NCBI RefSeq assembly: GCF_000685215.1 | Contig: NZ_ARYJ01000004.1 | Coordinates: forward strand, 310,001-374,000 | Reading direction: 5' to 3' | Length of the DNA: 64,000 bases | Origin: Hyphomonas jannaschiana VP2 | GTDB taxonomy: Bacteria; Pseudomonadota; Alphaproteobacteria; Caulobacterales; Hyphomonadaceae | In this document: positions 1 to 9,741 of the stretch, one piece after another | How positions within the stretch are numbered: position 1 is the stretch's first letter | How the letters are laid out: the number at the start of each line of letters is the position of its first letter | Notes under the pieces: model-generated | Seen by the model: only the letters and a program-made list of their open reading frames with translations | Told to the model about the DNA's origin: nothing | Databases searched by the model: none | Made by a program: the position numbers and the translations under genes

Positions 1-1614
1 GACGAGCGTGATGAGGCCCGCATCGGACATCAGCTTGGCGACATTGGCGACGCGGCGGATGTTCTCGACACGGTCCGCATCGGTGAAGCCGAGATCGCGG
101 TTGAGGCCATGGCGGACATTGTCGCCATCCAGTGAGAAGGTGTGCTTGCCAAGGGCAAACAGGCGCTTCTGCAGGGCGTTGGCAATCGTCGACTTGCCCG
201 ATCCGGACAGGCCGGTGAACCAGAGCACCGCCGGCTTCTGGCCTTTCTGTTCGGCCAGGGCGTTGCGGTCCACATCCATGGATTGCCAATGGATGTTCGA
301 GGCCCGGCGCAGCGCAAAGTCGATCAGGCCGAGGCCAACCGTGTCATTACTCATCCGGTCGATAAGGATGAAGCCGCCGAGATTGCGGTTGACGTCATAT
401 GGGTCGAATGTGATCGGCTGATCGAGCGAAATCGTGGTGACGCCGATCTGGTTGAGTTCGAGCGTCTTTGCCGGAACGTCCGACAAGGTGTTGACGTCGA
501 TCCCGTATTTCGGGGCGTTCACGGTGGCCGTCACCGTCTTGGCGCCGATCTTGAGCAGGTAGCGGCGGCCGGGGAGGAGCGGGGCTTCGTTCATCCACAG
601 GACGCGAACCTGGAACTGATCAGACACTTCTGTCGGGTCGTCTGCCGTGACGATGGCGTCGCCCCGGGAGGCGTCGATCTCGTCAGCCAGCGTCAGTGTG
701 ACGGACTGGCCTGCGATCGCCTCGGAGAGATCACCATCAGCGGTCACGATCCGCTCAACCGTGGACTGTTTGCCGGACGGCATGGATTTGACACGGTCGC
801 CCGGCTTGACGGTGCCTGATGCGATCTGACCGGAAAAGCCGCGGAAATCCAGGTTCGGACGGTTCACCCATTGCACCGGCATCCGGAAGGCGGCGTTGAG
901 GCGGTGGTCACCCACCGGCACGTTTTCCAGATACTCCATGAGGGTCGGGCCCTCATACCAGCCGGTCTCGTCGGAATGGTTTGTGATATTGACGCCGGCC
1001 AGCGCCGACATCGGGATTGGCTGGATCTCCAGGTCCGTCGCCAGCTCGTCGGCGAAAGCGTAGAAATCGTCGACAATGTCATTGAAGATGGTCTCGTCAT
1101 AATCGACCAGGTCCATCTTGTTCACAGCGAGCACCAGCCGGCGAATGCCGAGCAGAGTCGTGATGAAGGAGTGGCGCCGCGTCTGGGTGAGAATGCCTTT
1201 GCGGGCATCGATCATCAGGATGGCGACATCTGCCGTCGACGCGCCGGTCGCCATGTTGCGGGTGTACTGTTCGTGTCCGGGCGTGTCGGCGACGATAAAT
1301 TTCCGCTTATCGGTTGCAAAGAAACGATAGGCGACATCGATCGTGATGCCTTGCTCGCGCTCGGCGGCAAGACCGTCGACGAGGAGGGCAAAGTCGATAT
1401 TCTCACCTTGCGTGCCGACCTTCTTGGAGTCTGCTTCGAGCGAAGCCAGCTGGTCTTCGAAGATCATCTTCGAATCGTAGAGCAGGCGGCCGATCAGGGT
1501 GGACTTGCCATCATCGACCGAGCCGCACGTGATAAAACGCAGCAGGGACTTGTTCTCGTGTTTCTCGAGATAGGCAGCAATATCGGTGGCGATCAGATCA
1601 TCGGTGAGGCGCAT
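1..1614 (-). CDS. cysNC: CysNC: ATP-sulfurylase GTPase subunit fused to APS kinase (3' end cut by window)
   Basis: Reading on the minus strand from the ATG at 1614, the frame stays open to base 1 (538 codons), so the C-terminus lies outside the window. The N-terminal part is an EF-Tu-like GTPase with the P-loop GSVDDGKST at residues 31-39, followed by DTPGHEQY and NKMD motifs. The beta-barrel domains follow. From about residue 450 an APS kinase domain begins, with Walker [10 protein letters not shown] near residue 467 and the family motif DGDNVR. The protein would drive sulfate adenylylation by GTP hydrolysis and phosphorylate APS to PAPS in the cytoplasm. Its start overlaps the cysD stop by one base (TGATG), which indicates translational coupling. 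The fusion type is certain; only the last part of the kinase domain is unseen. Confidence 0.95.
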   Translation of the reverse strand, partial: MRLTDDLIATDIAAYLEKHENKSLLRFITCGSVDDGKSTLIGRLLYDSKMIFEDQLASLEADSKKVGTQGENIDFALLVDGLAAEREQGITIDVAYRFFATDKRKFIVADTPGHEQYTRNMATGASTADVAILMIDARKGILTQTRRHSFITTLLGIRRLVLAVNKMDLVDYDETIFNDIVDDFYAFADELATDLEIQPIPMSALAGVNITNHSDETGWYEGPTLMEYLENVPVGDHRLNAAFRMPVQWVNRPNLDFRGFSGQIASGTVKPGDRVKSMPSGKQSTVERIVTADGDLSEAIAGQSVTLTLADEIDASRGDAIVTADDPTEVSDQFQVRVLWMNEAPLLPGRRYLLKIGAKTVTATVNAPKYGIDVNTLSDVPAKTLELNQIGVTTISLDQPITFDPYDVNRNLGGFILIDRMSNDTVGLGLIDFALRRASNIHWQSMDVDRNALAEQKGQKPAVLWFTGLSGSGKSTIANALQKRLFALGKHTFSLDGDNVRHGLNRDLGFTDADRVENIRRVANVAKLMSDAGLITLV

Positions 1615-2516
1615 CAGAAATAGCCCTCTTGTTTTTTCTTTTCCATGGACGCGGACTGGTCGACGTCGATCACGCGGCCCTGGCGCTCGGATGTCGTGGT
1701 CAGCAGCATTTCCTGAATGATGTCGTCGAGTGTGGCAGCGGTGCTCTCCACAGCGCCCGTCAGCGGGTAACAGCCGAGCGTACGGAAGCGGACGGATTTC
1801 ATCACGGCGGTCTTCGCCAGTTCATCCGGCATGCGGTCGTCATCGACCATGATGTCAACGCCGTTCCAGTTCACCACCGGGCGTTCGGCTGCGAAGTAGA
1901 GCGGGACAATCTCGATGTTCTCGCGGCGGATGTACTGCCAGATGTCCAGCTCGGTCCAGTTCGAGAGGGGAAAGACGCGGATACTCTCGCCCTGGTTGAT
2001 GCGCGTATTGAACAGGTTCCAGATTTCCGGACGCTGGCGTTTCGGATCCCAGCGGTGCTCGGCGGAGCGGAACGAGAAGATCCGCTCTTTGGCGCGGGAC
2101 TTCTCTTCATCCCGGCGGGCACCCCCAAAGGCTGCAGAGAATTTGTACTTGTCGAGCGCCTGTTTCAGTGCCTGCGTTTTCATCACATCGGTATGGACAG
2201 CAGAGCCATGTGAGAAGGGGCCGATATTGTCCTTCACACCGTCTTCATTGATATGGACAATCAGGTCCATGCCCATTTCGGCGGCTTTGCGATCACGAAA
2301 CTCGATCATCTCGCGGAACTTCCACGTCGTATCCACATGCATCAGCGGGAATGGTGGGCGAGACGGGTAGAATGCCTTCATCGCAAGGTGCAGCATCACG
2401 GCGGAATCCTTGCCGACGGAATACAGCATCACCGGGTTTTCGCATTCAGCGGCAACTTCACGAATGATGTGAAGGCTTTCGGCCTCCAGCCTGTCGAGGT
2501 GGGTCAGAGTGGGCAA
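1614..2516 (-). CDS. cysD: Sulfate adenylyltransferase subunit 2 (CysD)
   Basis: The 300-residue product matches the full CysD length (E. coli about 302). Diagnostic segments include the PP-loop-type [38 protein letters not shown] and the C-terminal ending KKKQEGYF. CysD catalyses ATP + sulfate to APS + PPi together with the CysN half of CysNC. The start is a TTG at 2516, preceded by CGGAG about nine bases upstream; no ATG gives a better alignment to known CysD N-termini. It is the first gene of the cysD-cysNC operon and diverges from glmS across a 308-bp gap. Confidence 0.95.
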   Translation of the reverse strand: MPTLTHLDRLEAESLHIIREVAAECENPVMLYSVGKDSAVMLHLAMKAFYPSRPPFPLMHVDTTWKFREMIEFRDRKAAEMGMDLIVHINEDGVKDNIGPFSHGSAVHTDVMKTQALKQALDKYKFSAAFGGARRDEEKSRAKERIFSFRSAEHRWDPKRQRPEIWNLFNTRINQGESIRVFPLSNWTELDIWQYIRRENIEIVPLYFAAERPVVNWNGVDIMVDDDRMPDELAKTAVMKSVRFRTLGCYPLTGAVESTAATLDDIIQEMLLTTTSERQGRVIDVDQSASMEKKKQEGYF

Positions 2517-2743
2517 AAGACAGAGCTCCGTAGTTCTTTCGTGTGTCTATTTCAGGCGATGGCGGGAGTTGGAACTTAATCTAGCATTGAGCACCGCTTA
2601 CGGGAGCCGTCTTACAGGGGTCCTTACAGAGGTCAAACCTCCCGATTGGGATTTTGCTGACATTCCCTCAGGCCGCTTTGAGGTCAGACATCGGCCGGGT
2701 CTTGCGCCCGTTTCGGAGGGCAACACCTGCCCTGGAAGAGAAT

Positions 2744-2773
2744 TTGTCGTAATTGCTCACAAAGTTTCATTAT
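2744..2773 (+). promoter_or_regulatory. Candidate glmS promoter inside the cysD/glmS divergent gap
   Basis: The 308-bp gap 2517-2824 separates divergent cysD and glmS and contains no convincing gene. TTGTCG (2744-2749) and CATTAT (2768-2773) are separated by 18 bp and lie about 50 bp before the glmS ATG, a plausible sigma-70 pair. Two CTTACAG copies, about 13 bp apart around 2610-2630, might be a binding site for a sulfur or other regulator on the cysD side. I see no glmS-ribozyme-like structure. This is inference from sequence only. Confidence 0.35.
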
Positions 2774-2824
2774 CCTGCCCCGATGCCACGGTTTATGGAG
2801 CAAACTGTGAGAGCGGAGTAGACT

Positions 2825-4651
2825 ATGTGCGGAATTGTAGCAATCTCGGGTAGCGCGCCCGTCGCAGACAGGCTGATCGATGGTCTGAAGCGGCTGGAAT
2901 ATCGCGGCTATGACAGTGCGGGCGTCGCAATTGCCGGTACGGACGGGCTCGACCGCCGCCGCGCGCCGGGCAAGATCGTGAACCTGCAGGCATTGCTGGA
3001 TGCCGATCCGCTTGAAGGAACAACGGGCATTGCGCACACGCGCTGGGCCACGCACGGCAAACCGAATGAGGCGAACGCTCACCCGCATCTGGCCGGCCGG
3101 GTGGCCATTGTACACAACGGGATCATCGAAAATTTCCGGGAGCTCCGGCAGTCCCTGCAGGCAGGTGGACGCGTCTTCGAGTCCGAAACCGATTCCGAAG
3201 TGGTTGCACAGCTGCTGGACCAGAAGCTCAGTGAGGGACTGAGCCCGGTCGATGCGTTTGAAGCGACGCTCGGCGAACTGGATGGCGCTTTCGCGCTGGC
3301 CGTGATTTTCCAGGGGGAGCAGGGCCTGATGATGGGCGCCCGCCGTGGCAGCCCGCTGGTGCTCGGCTATGGCGAGGGAGAGATGTTCCTCGGGTCCGAT
3401 GCCATCGCCCTGGCGCCGTTCACCCGGGACGTGACCTATCTGGAAGAGGGTGACTGGTGCGTTCTGACACCGGACAGTTTCGACATCCGCAATGCGCGCG
3501 GTGAGCGGGTCAATCGCAAGCGCGTGACGTCTGCCGTCAATGACGCGCTGATCGAACGCGGGGAATATGATCACTTCATGCTCAAGGAGATCCATGAGCA
3601 ACCGGAGTCGATTGCGCGCTCGATCATGCCCTATGTCGACCAGGCCACCGGTACGCTGGACATTGGCACCGTGGCAACCGCCGCCTTCACGGCTGCGGAC
3701 CGGACCGTCGCCATCGCCTGCGGCACGGCATACTATGCCGCGTTCACCGCAAAATACTGGTTCGAGCAGGCGGCCCGCCTGTCGCTGGAAACCGACATTG
3801 CCTCAGAGTTCAGATACCGGCAGCCCGTGCTTCCCCAGTCCGGGCCGGCACTGTTCATCAGTCAGTCCGGAGAGACCGCCGATACTTTGGCCGCGTTGCG
3901 GTACTGCCGTGAAAACGGCACGACGGCCATCGCGGTCGTCAACGTGCCTGAAAGTTCCATCGCGCGTGAAGCCGGTGCCATTGTGCCGACCCATGCCGGA
4001 CCCGAAATCGGCGTGGCCTCCACCAAGGCATTTACGGCGCAGCTGTCTGTTCTGGCTGTGATGGCTCTGGCAGCAGCGCGCGAGCGCGGGCATTTGCTGC
4101 CGGGTGATGAAGTGACGGCGGTGAAGAACCTGCTGGCCTTGCCGCGGAAGGTGACCGAGGCACTGGAGGCTCAGGAACAGATTGCGGAGATCGCGAAAAC
4201 CCTGACCCAGGCCAAGGATGTGCTGTTCCTTGGCCGGGGGCGGTACTACCCGCTCGCCCTGGAAGGGGCGCTGAAGCTGAAGGAAGTCTCCTATATTCAT
4301 GCGGAAGGCTATGCCGCAGGCGAGTTGAAGCACGGGCCGATTGCCCTGATCGAAAAAGACCTTCCGGTTGTCGTGGTCGCGCCGAAGGATGAGCTGTTCG
4401 AAAAGACAATCTCGAATGTTGAGGAGATCCGCGCCAGAGGGGCGAGGGTCATCCTGATTTCAGATGATGCCGGCATTGCGGCGGCCGGAAACCGGGCAGA
4501 CCATGTCATACGCCTCCCGGACGGTGACGATTTCACGCTTCCGATTCTGGCGGCGGTTCCCTTGCAGCTGTTGGCGTATCATGTCGCCGTTGCGAAGGGG
4601 ACGGACGTCGATCAGCCCCGGAACCTGGCGAAATCTGTCACGGTCGAATAG
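2825..4651 (+). CDS. glmS: Glutamine--fructose-6-phosphate aminotransferase (GlmS)
   Basis: The 608-residue protein starts MCGIVAISG, so after Met removal Cys is the N-terminal nucleophile of the glutaminase (class II amidotransferase) domain. HTRWATHGKP and NGIIENF follow. The C-terminal half has two SIS isomerase domains (SQSGETADT; the STKAFTAQ segment) and ends with the family tail PRNLAKSVTVE. It makes glucosamine-6-phosphate, the entry point to UDP-GlcNAc for peptidoglycan, lipid A and the polysaccharide genes in this window. The Shine-Dalgarno (GCGGAG) is weak. Length and motifs are complete, and nothing is odd. Confidence 0.97.
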   Translation: MCGIVAISGSAPVADRLIDGLKRLEYRGYDSAGVAIAGTDGLDRRRAPGKIVNLQALLDADPLEGTTGIAHTRWATHGKPNEANAHPHLAGRVAIVHNGIIENFRELRQSLQAGGRVFESETDSEVVAQLLDQKLSEGLSPVDAFEATLGELDGAFALAVIFQGEQGLMMGARRGSPLVLGYGEGEMFLGSDAIALAPFTRDVTYLEEGDWCVLTPDSFDIRNARGERVNRKRVTSAVNDALIERGEYDHFMLKEIHEQPESIARSIMPYVDQATGTLDIGTVATAAFTAADRTVAIACGTAYYAAFTAKYWFEQAARLSLETDIASEFRYRQPVLPQSGPALFISQSGETADTLAALRYCRENGTTAIAVVNVPESSIAREAGAIVPTHAGPEIGVASTKAFTAQLSVLAVMALAAARERGHLLPGDEVTAVKNLLALPRKVTEALEAQEQIAEIAKTLTQAKDVLFLGRGRYYPLALEGALKLKEVSYIHAEGYAAGELKHGPIALIEKDLPVVVVAPKDELFEKTISNVEEIRARGARVILISDDAGIAAAGNRADHVIRLPDGDDFTLPILAAVPLQLLAYHVAVAKGTDVDQPRNLAKSVTVE

Positions 4652-4737
4652 CGCATTACGAGGTTCTGAACCCTTTCTGGTCTAAACAGTTTACTCCGGC
4701 TAGTTTCGTTGCCGGTTCAGGCTGAGAGGAGCAGGGC

Positions 4738-5664
4738 GTGGTGACAACCGACCTTCAGGAAATTGAAACCCGCGTGGTTCAGCTGATTGCCGCAGAAGGT
4801 CCTCTGATCGGCAAGGAGCTGGCGGAGGCCATGCCGGATGTGCCTGTGCTGGCGCTCTGGCAGGCCTGCTATCGCAGCCGGACCTTTCACGTCTCCCACT
4901 TTGCCAGCTATTACCTGCGCTATGACATCACGCGAGAGGACCAGGTGCGTCTCAGCCCCTCGATCCAGCGCGATTTCCTATCTTTTTCCCTGTTTGGTTT
5001 GCCGGGCCAGCGCGATCGCATGATCGAACGGCAAGGCACCTTGTCCAACATGCACCGTGAAATCAGCCGGGAAAAAATCAGCGTCGCCCAGCAAGTGATG
5101 AAGCATCTGTTCGTCAGTCTCGGACGGGAACTGCGCAGCCAGCTCTGTGCGTTTATCGCCGGCGACCTTGCCTACTTCCTGGCCCACAACGAACCGCGTG
5201 AACATGAAGCGTCGGGGGAGATGGTGAAGGGCTCCGACATCGATATCGTCATCATCCTCAGCGAGTCCCTCCCGGATGAGGTCAAGACACGGATCGACAA
5301 TGAGATGATGGCGCTCAAAAGCATGTATTTGCGCCATCCACAGTACCGCCACGAGATCGACTTCATCTGCAAGCGCAAATCCGTCATGGAAAAGCAATTC
5401 CAGTATACGGACATTCACGACAAGATCGCGAGCAAGATCGCTTACGAATCCATGTTCCTCGGCGGTTCACTCACGCTGTATATGGAGGTCCGGGACGCCA
5501 TGACCCGGACCGGCGTCGACCGGCTGATCGAACAGGATTTCGATCACGCCCTGAAAGACCGCAAGAATGCGATGCACCAGTTGCTGAACGTGCCCGGAGA
5601 CACAATCGATGATGAGACGCGTTCACTCTTCCACTTCTCGCAGGAGCGTGTGGAGTTCAGCTGA
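4738..5664 (+). CDS. Uncharacterised nucleotidyltransferase-fold protein downstream of glmS
   Basis: The 308-residue product has no function I recognise. Residues 10-40 could form a winged-helix-like segment. Residues 142-172 contain G-D followed by GSDIDIVIIL, which resembles the GS...DxD metal-binding signature of the DNA polymerase beta nucleotidyltransferase superfamily. HEIDF about 35 residues later could give the third carboxylate. The rest is helical, with no signal peptide or membrane segment, so it is probably cytoplasmic. The start is one of two adjacent GTGs (4738 or 4741), with AGGAG at 4727-4731. It lies 86 bp after glmS on the same strand and converges on the RTX protease gene. 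Whether the fold is catalytically active is unknown. Confidence 0.8.
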   Translation: MVTTDLQEIETRVVQLIAAEGPLIGKELAEAMPDVPVLALWQACYRSRTFHVSHFASYYLRYDITREDQVRLSPSIQRDFLSFSLFGLPGQRDRMIERQGTLSNMHREISREKISVAQQVMKHLFVSLGRELRSQLCAFIAGDLAYFLAHNEPREHEASGEMVKGSDIDIVIILSESLPDEVKTRIDNEMMALKSMYLRHPQYRHEIDFICKRKSVMEKQFQYTDIHDKIASKIAYESMFLGGSLTLYMEVRDAMTRTGVDRLIEQDFDHALKDRKNAMHQLLNVPGDTIDDETRSLFHFSQERVEFS

Positions 5665-5672
5665 TCTGGCCG

Positions 5673-8330
5673 TCAGACAAGGAAGAAGTCATCGTGGTGC
5701 AGCTGAACATCATAATCAAAGTATGTGTGTTGTGTCTCAACGATGAAATCGGGGGCCTGGACAGCTGTTTGTTCGATGGTTTGCGTCATTGCGAATACTG
5801 TTGCGGCGTGCTCGACCACCACGTCATTTGAATATTCCGTGCTTCCGAGTTTGGAGAAGTCGAACTGAGCTTCCTGAAGCGCGATGTCCGAACCGCCCTG
5901 TACTTCGGCGACCGGCATGCCGGGTTTGATAACTTCTGCTGCCGCGTCGCTGAACAGGAAATCGCCGGACGACAAGTCGGACCAGGTATGGTTCCTGACT
6001 GTCAGGGTGTTGCCGCCCCCGAAGTCGAAAACCGCGTCCGAGCCGGACTGGCTATAGAGCGCCTGAAGTTCCGTCATATTGGAGACAGACCCAATATTCG
6101 TCAGGTCAATGACATCCCCATTCCCTGTTCCGAAATCTTCAATAACATCTGCACCTGAAAGGTAGGCGAAGGTGTCGGCACCGAAGCCACCGATGAGGAT
6201 GTCGTTTCCGCCGCCGCCATTGAGGACGTCTTTACCGCCCCAGCCATTGAGGGTGTCGTTTCCGGATGATCCGGCGAGGATGTCGCCATAGGTACTGCCG
6301 ATGACAGCTTCGATAGAGGAGAGGGTGTCGCCTTCTGCGACGTTTCCGTTTGCTGTGCCATTCCAGAGCCGGACGGTGATGCCGGACGTTGCGCCAGAAT
6401 AATCGGCGGTATCGAAGCCTGCTCCGCCGATGAGCGTGTCGGCGCCGAAGCCGCCGATGAGGGTGTCGTCTCCGCCGCCGCCATTGAGGACGTCTTTACC
6501 GCCCCAGCCATTGAGGGTGTCGTTTCCGGATGATCCGGCGAGGATGTCGCCATAGGTACTGCCGATGACAGCTTCGATAGAGGAGAGGGTGTCGCCTTCT
6601 GCGACGTTTCCGTTTGCTGTGCCATTCCAGAGCCGGACGGTGATGCCGGACGTTGCGCCAGAATAATCGGCGGTATCGAAGCCTGCTCCGCCGATGAGCG
6701 TGTCGGCGCCGAAGCCGCCGATGAGGGTGTCGTCTCCGCCGCCGCCATTGAGGAAGTCGCTGCCGCCTCTGCCATCCAGTGTGTTGTTGGCGAAATTTCC
6801 TGTAATGCTGTCGTTCCCACTGCCGCCGATGGCGTTCTCGATAATCGTGCCGCGCGCAATTGAGACGCTATTTACATAGACAGGAGAGTTATTGTCTGGG
6901 CGGTCGCCGAGGCTCGAGAAGGTCTCCGGGATGAGACTCAGCGTCTGGCCGCGCGTGTAACCCGACAAGTCAATCGTATCGACTCCGCCTGTGTCGTAGA
7001 TGGCGTAAGACGGCGGACGTACATAAGTACCTTCCGGTTGCACGACCACAAACTGCGACCAGTCGTTAATGTCAGTCTCCGTAGAATTGAAGCCGTAAGT
7101 GGTGTTGCCCGTCCGCGTGCCGTCCGGATTGGTGCCATATAGGGTCTGGATGGCGATAATGTCGGCGATCTGTGGGCCGAGCGCGAAACGGTAATTGCCA
7201 AATCCGGCTTCGTACTGATCGAAATAGGACATCAACGAATAGGACCAGTTGTCGTTGATGTAGATATTGTCCTGGCCATAAGTTGCGCTGGAATTGTACG
7301 GTCCGGCATGCCCAAGGCCGAGCGCGTGGCCAATCTCATGCAGGAAGGTCTGGTAGGTGTAGCTGTCCAGACTTAGATCGCCACCGAACCAGTCCGCCGC
7401 GACATTCACGGTGGAGGAGGTGATGATAAAATAGCCATCCGAATCCGTGCCCCCGTAGGAGGTGCTGGCATAGGCACCGGCTTCTGTATTCTGGAAGGTG
7501 ATGTCAGCGCTTCCGGTTGCTTCGGTGAAGGTCAGGCTGGTCATGTCCGCCCATGTTTCCATCGCCCGGATGGCAAGGATCTGTGCGCCCGCGCTCAGGC
7601 CGCTGATATCATAGGTCAGGTCGGTATCTGCCCAGCGATGGGGAGCTTCGAATTCATGTGTGATGAAGTTCGCGATTTCGTCGTACGTGTAGGTTCCGAT
7701 GGGCTCAGCTTCTTGCAGTGTGACAGTGTACTCACCGGTCGATGTGTTGCCCTGATCGTCTTCCCAGCCATGCGCGTTCACATAGTATGTGCCGGACGTT
7801 TCAGGGACGAAATAGAGGCTGGAATTCAGTCCATCACCGGAGTCGTCATTGAAGCGAACCTGATTCCCGTTTGAGTCCATCACTTCGAGATAAGGATCGT
7901 CCAGCGGGTCAGTACCTGTGCCTGTCAGGGTGATCAGATAGCGCTGTCCGGCAACGAGGTTCACGGCAAACCAGTCCTGATCCCCGCTAACTTCGATAGT
8001 GTCGGTGACAGATCCGCCAACTGCCAGTGTTACTGTTGTGCTGGTATCTCCAGGTACGTCTTCCCCGGCGTACAGAACGCCGGAGCTCTGCGCATGGGTC
8101 GTATCGCCGCCTGCGGCGAACGCAAACTTGCTGAAGAAGGAGATCACGCCATCACTTCCCTCGAAGGTCAGAAAAGGCGAGGAGGCCATCCCGTTTCCCC
8201 CAAAGGGCGAAAAATCGATGTGTGCGGATACGTGGCTGGCTGGTGCGGCCATGCCATAAGCTGGCCCGGATACTCCGTCGGAAAGGGAAATGGATTCGAA
8301 GGAGCCCGAGGTCAGGAAGTCCATGCGCAT
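5673..8330 (-). CDS. Secreted RTX metalloprotease, serralysin-like (M10) with PPC domain
   Basis: This 885-residue exoprotein has a pre-peptidase C-terminal (PPC) beta-sandwich at about 95-205. A zinc metalloprotease domain at about 212-400 carries HEIGHALGLGH (331-341), the HExxHxxGxxH zinc ligands, and a Met-turn SLMSYF near 365. From about 490 to 790 there are glycine/aspartate-rich RTX nonapeptides (GGxGxDxLx) that bind calcium. There is no Sec signal. The C-terminus ends with acidic and hydrophobic residues (DDFFLV), typical of type I secretion substrates. No ABC/MFP/TolC exporter genes are visible nearby, so secretion would depend on genes elsewhere. GAGGAT precedes the ATG at 8330. A perfect in-frame duplication lies in the RTX region. 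Confidence 0.92.
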   Translation of the reverse strand: MRMDFLTSGSFESISLSDGVSGPAYGMAAPASHVSAHIDFSPFGGNGMASSPFLTFEGSDGVISFFSKFAFAAGGDTTHAQSSGVLYAGEDVPGDTSTTVTLAVGGSVTDTIEVSGDQDWFAVNLVAGQRYLITLTGTGTDPLDDPYLEVMDSNGNQVRFNDDSGDGLNSSLYFVPETSGTYYVNAHGWEDDQGNTSTGEYTVTLQEAEPIGTYTYDEIANFITHEFEAPHRWADTDLTYDISGLSAGAQILAIRAMETWADMTSLTFTEATGSADITFQNTEAGAYASTSYGGTDSDGYFIITSSTVNVAADWFGGDLSLDSYTYQTFLHEIGHALGLGHAGPYNSSATYGQDNIYINDNWSYSLMSYFDQYEAGFGNYRFALGPQIADIIAIQTLYGTNPDGTRTGNTTYGFNSTETDINDWSQFVVVQPEGTYVRPPSYAIYDTGGVDTIDLSGYTRGQTLSLIPETFSSLGDRPDNNSPVYVNSVSIARGTIIENAIGGSGNDSITGNFANNTLDGRGGSDFLNGGGGDDTLIGGFGADTLIGGAGFDTADYSGATSGITVRLWNGTANGNVAEGDTLSSIEAVIGSTYGDILAGSSGNDTLNGWGGKDVLNGGGGDDTLIGGFGADTLIGGAGFDTADYSGATSGITVRLWNGTANGNVAEGDTLSSIEAVIGSTYGDILAGSSGNDTLNGWGGKDVLNGGGGNDILIGGFGADTFAYLSGADVIEDFGTGNGDVIDLTNIGSVSNMTELQALYSQSGSDAVFDFGGGNTLTVRNHTWSDLSSGDFLFSDAAAEVIKPGMPVAEVQGGSDIALQEAQFDFSKLGSTEYSNDVVVEHAATVFAMTQTIEQTAVQAPDFIVETQHTYFDYDVQLHHDDFFLV
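6207..6754 (-). repeat. Perfect 264-bp in-frame tandem duplication in the RTX domain
   Basis: Bases 6207-6490 recur without a visible mismatch at 6471-6754, a period of 264 bp (88 codons, just over two copies). Each unit encodes RTX nonapeptides (GGFGADTLIGGAGFDTADYS) plus a beta-rich spacer containing RLWNGTANGN. Identity at synonymous positions points to a very recent duplication or ongoing homogenisation. The mismatches that bound the repeat are at 6206/6470 and 6491/6755. Confidence 0.95.
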
Positions 8331-8463
8331 GATATCCTCGCAAGTCTGGCGTCAATGCCTTCAGCCGGAGGCCTTGAGCTTCCGGAAGCGAGTTTGATTT
8401 CACACAGAACAGGCCCAACAGGCAATGGTTGAAAGCAAAGGGACTGCCAGATTTATCGCAAAG

Positions 8464-8511
8464 CCGGCAAAACTCCCGAAACCCGTATTTAGGTTGCAGA
8501 GATTTTGCCGG
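8464..8511 (-). terminator. Inverted repeat between metK and the RTX protease gene
   Basis: CCGGCAAAA (8464-8472) and TTTTGCCGG (8503-8511) form a 9-bp stem around a 30-base loop, with nested AACC/GGTT pairing. It lies downstream of the metK stop and upstream of the protease gene on the same strand, within the 211-bp gap 8331-8541. It could end metK transcription, but there is no long T-run, so the call is weak. Confidence 0.3.
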
Positions 8512-8541
8512 ATTATCGCTTTTTCGGGGTATGGCAGAGGT

Positions 8542-9723
8542 TTAGTTCACCAGCCGTGCGAGTTCTCCGGCGAGCGTGGTCTTTTCCCAACTGAAGGCGC
8601 CGTTCTCGCCAGGTTTACGCCCAAAATGTCCATAGGCTGCGCTGGGCGAATAAATCGGGCGGTTCAACTCTAGGTGTGTTCGAATGCCTTTGGGGGACAG
8701 GTCGAACATTTCGCGAAGGGCGCTGGCGATGCGGGTTTCCTCTACACGCCCGGTGCCATGCGTATCGACATAGATCGACAAGGGCTGCGATACGCCGATC
8801 GCGTAGCTCACCTGGATGGTGCAGCGTTCGGCCAGGCCGGCTGCCACAACGTTCTTGGCCAGGTAGCGCGTCGCATAGGCGGCTGACCGGTCGACCTTTG
8901 ACGGGTCCTTTCCGGAAAAGGCGCCGCCGCCATGCGGGGCTGCACCGCCATAGGTGTCGACGATGATCTTGCGGCCCGTGAGACCTGCATCGCCGTCCGG
9001 TCCGCCAATGTAGAAGCTGCCTGTCGGGTTCACATAGAATTTGTCTTCCGGCGGGAACCAGCCCTCTGGCAGCACTTCCTCCACGACCGGCCGGATAATT
9101 TCGCGCAGCTCGTCCTGGCTCACATCCTTGCCATGCTGGTGGGAGACGACGATGGCGTTCACCCCGACGGGGCGGGAGCCTTCATATCGCAGCGTGACCT
9201 GGCTCTTGGCGTCCGGTTCCAGCTGCGGACGGGCGCCGGAGTGGCGCAGGGCCGCCAGTTTCTGCAGGATCTGGTGTGAGTAAACGAGCGTTGCTGGCAT
9301 CAGTTCCGGGGTCTCGTTGGTGGCGTAACCGAACATGATGCCCTGGTCTCCGGCGCCTTCTTCCTTGAACAGGCCCTGGCCTTCTTCAACGCCCTGGGCA
9401 ATCTCGGCAGACTGTTCATGGACCAGATTGTCGATCGACAGGTTCTCCCAGTGGAAGCCTTCCTGCTCATAGCCGATCCGCTTGACCACATTGCGGGCCG
9501 CTTCGTTCATCTCCTCTTCGGTGACGACCGCGCCATTGTTCGTACGCACTTCGCCAGCCAGAACGATCTTGTTGGTTGTAGTCAGGGTTTCCACCGCGAC
9601 TTTTGCCGACGGGTCCTTTGCGAGGAACAAGTCGACAATTGCGTCCGAGACCTGGTCTGCGACCTTGTCGGGATGCCCTTCCGAGACGCTTTCGGAAGTG
9701 AATTCGTGGCTGGAAAGTTTCAT
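8542..9723 (-). CDS. metK: S-adenosylmethionine synthetase (MetK)
   Basis: The 393-residue product has the expected family length and motifs: [17 protein letters not shown] near the N-terminus, [15 protein letters not shown] in the middle, and the ATP/metal loops [16 protein letters not shown]. It converts methionine and ATP to SAM in the cytoplasm. It is the last gene of the minus-strand ahcY-purU-metK operon, only 18 bp after purU. SAM made here is the donor for the several methyltransferases of the polysaccharide locus. Confidence 0.97.
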   Translation of the reverse strand: MKLSSHEFTSESVSEGHPDKVADQVSDAIVDLFLAKDPSAKVAVETLTTTNKIVLAGEVRTNNGAVVTEEEMNEAARNVVKRIGYEQEGFHWENLSIDNLVHEQSAEIAQGVEEGQGLFKEEGAGDQGIMFGYATNETPELMPATLVYSHQILQKLAALRHSGARPQLEPDAKSQVTLRYEGSRPVGVNAIVVSHQHGKDVSQDELREIIRPVVEEVLPEGWFPPEDKFYVNPTGSFYIGGPDGDAGLTGRKIIVDTYGGAAPHGGGAFSGKDPSKVDRSAAYATRYLAKNVVAAGLAERCTIQVSYAIGVSQPLSIYVDTHGTGRVEETRIASALREMFDLSPKGIRTHLELNRPIYSPSAAYGHFGRKPGENGAFSWEKTTLAGELARLVN

Positions 9724-9741
9724 GGCAATTTCCTCTGGGGC

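Noticed and set aside
2517-2824. glmS ribozyme/riboswitch
   Set aside because: That class is a Firmicutes-type element and no matching core is visible.
6207-6754. Possible CRISPR array
   Set aside because: The repeats are 264 bp, in frame and coding for calcium-binding nonapeptides; no short direct repeats with unique spacers.
6101-6859. Second repetitive open frame in the RTX region
   Set aside because: Same strand, shifted frame of the repeat-coding DNA; it mirrors the 264-bp duplication and has no independent start.
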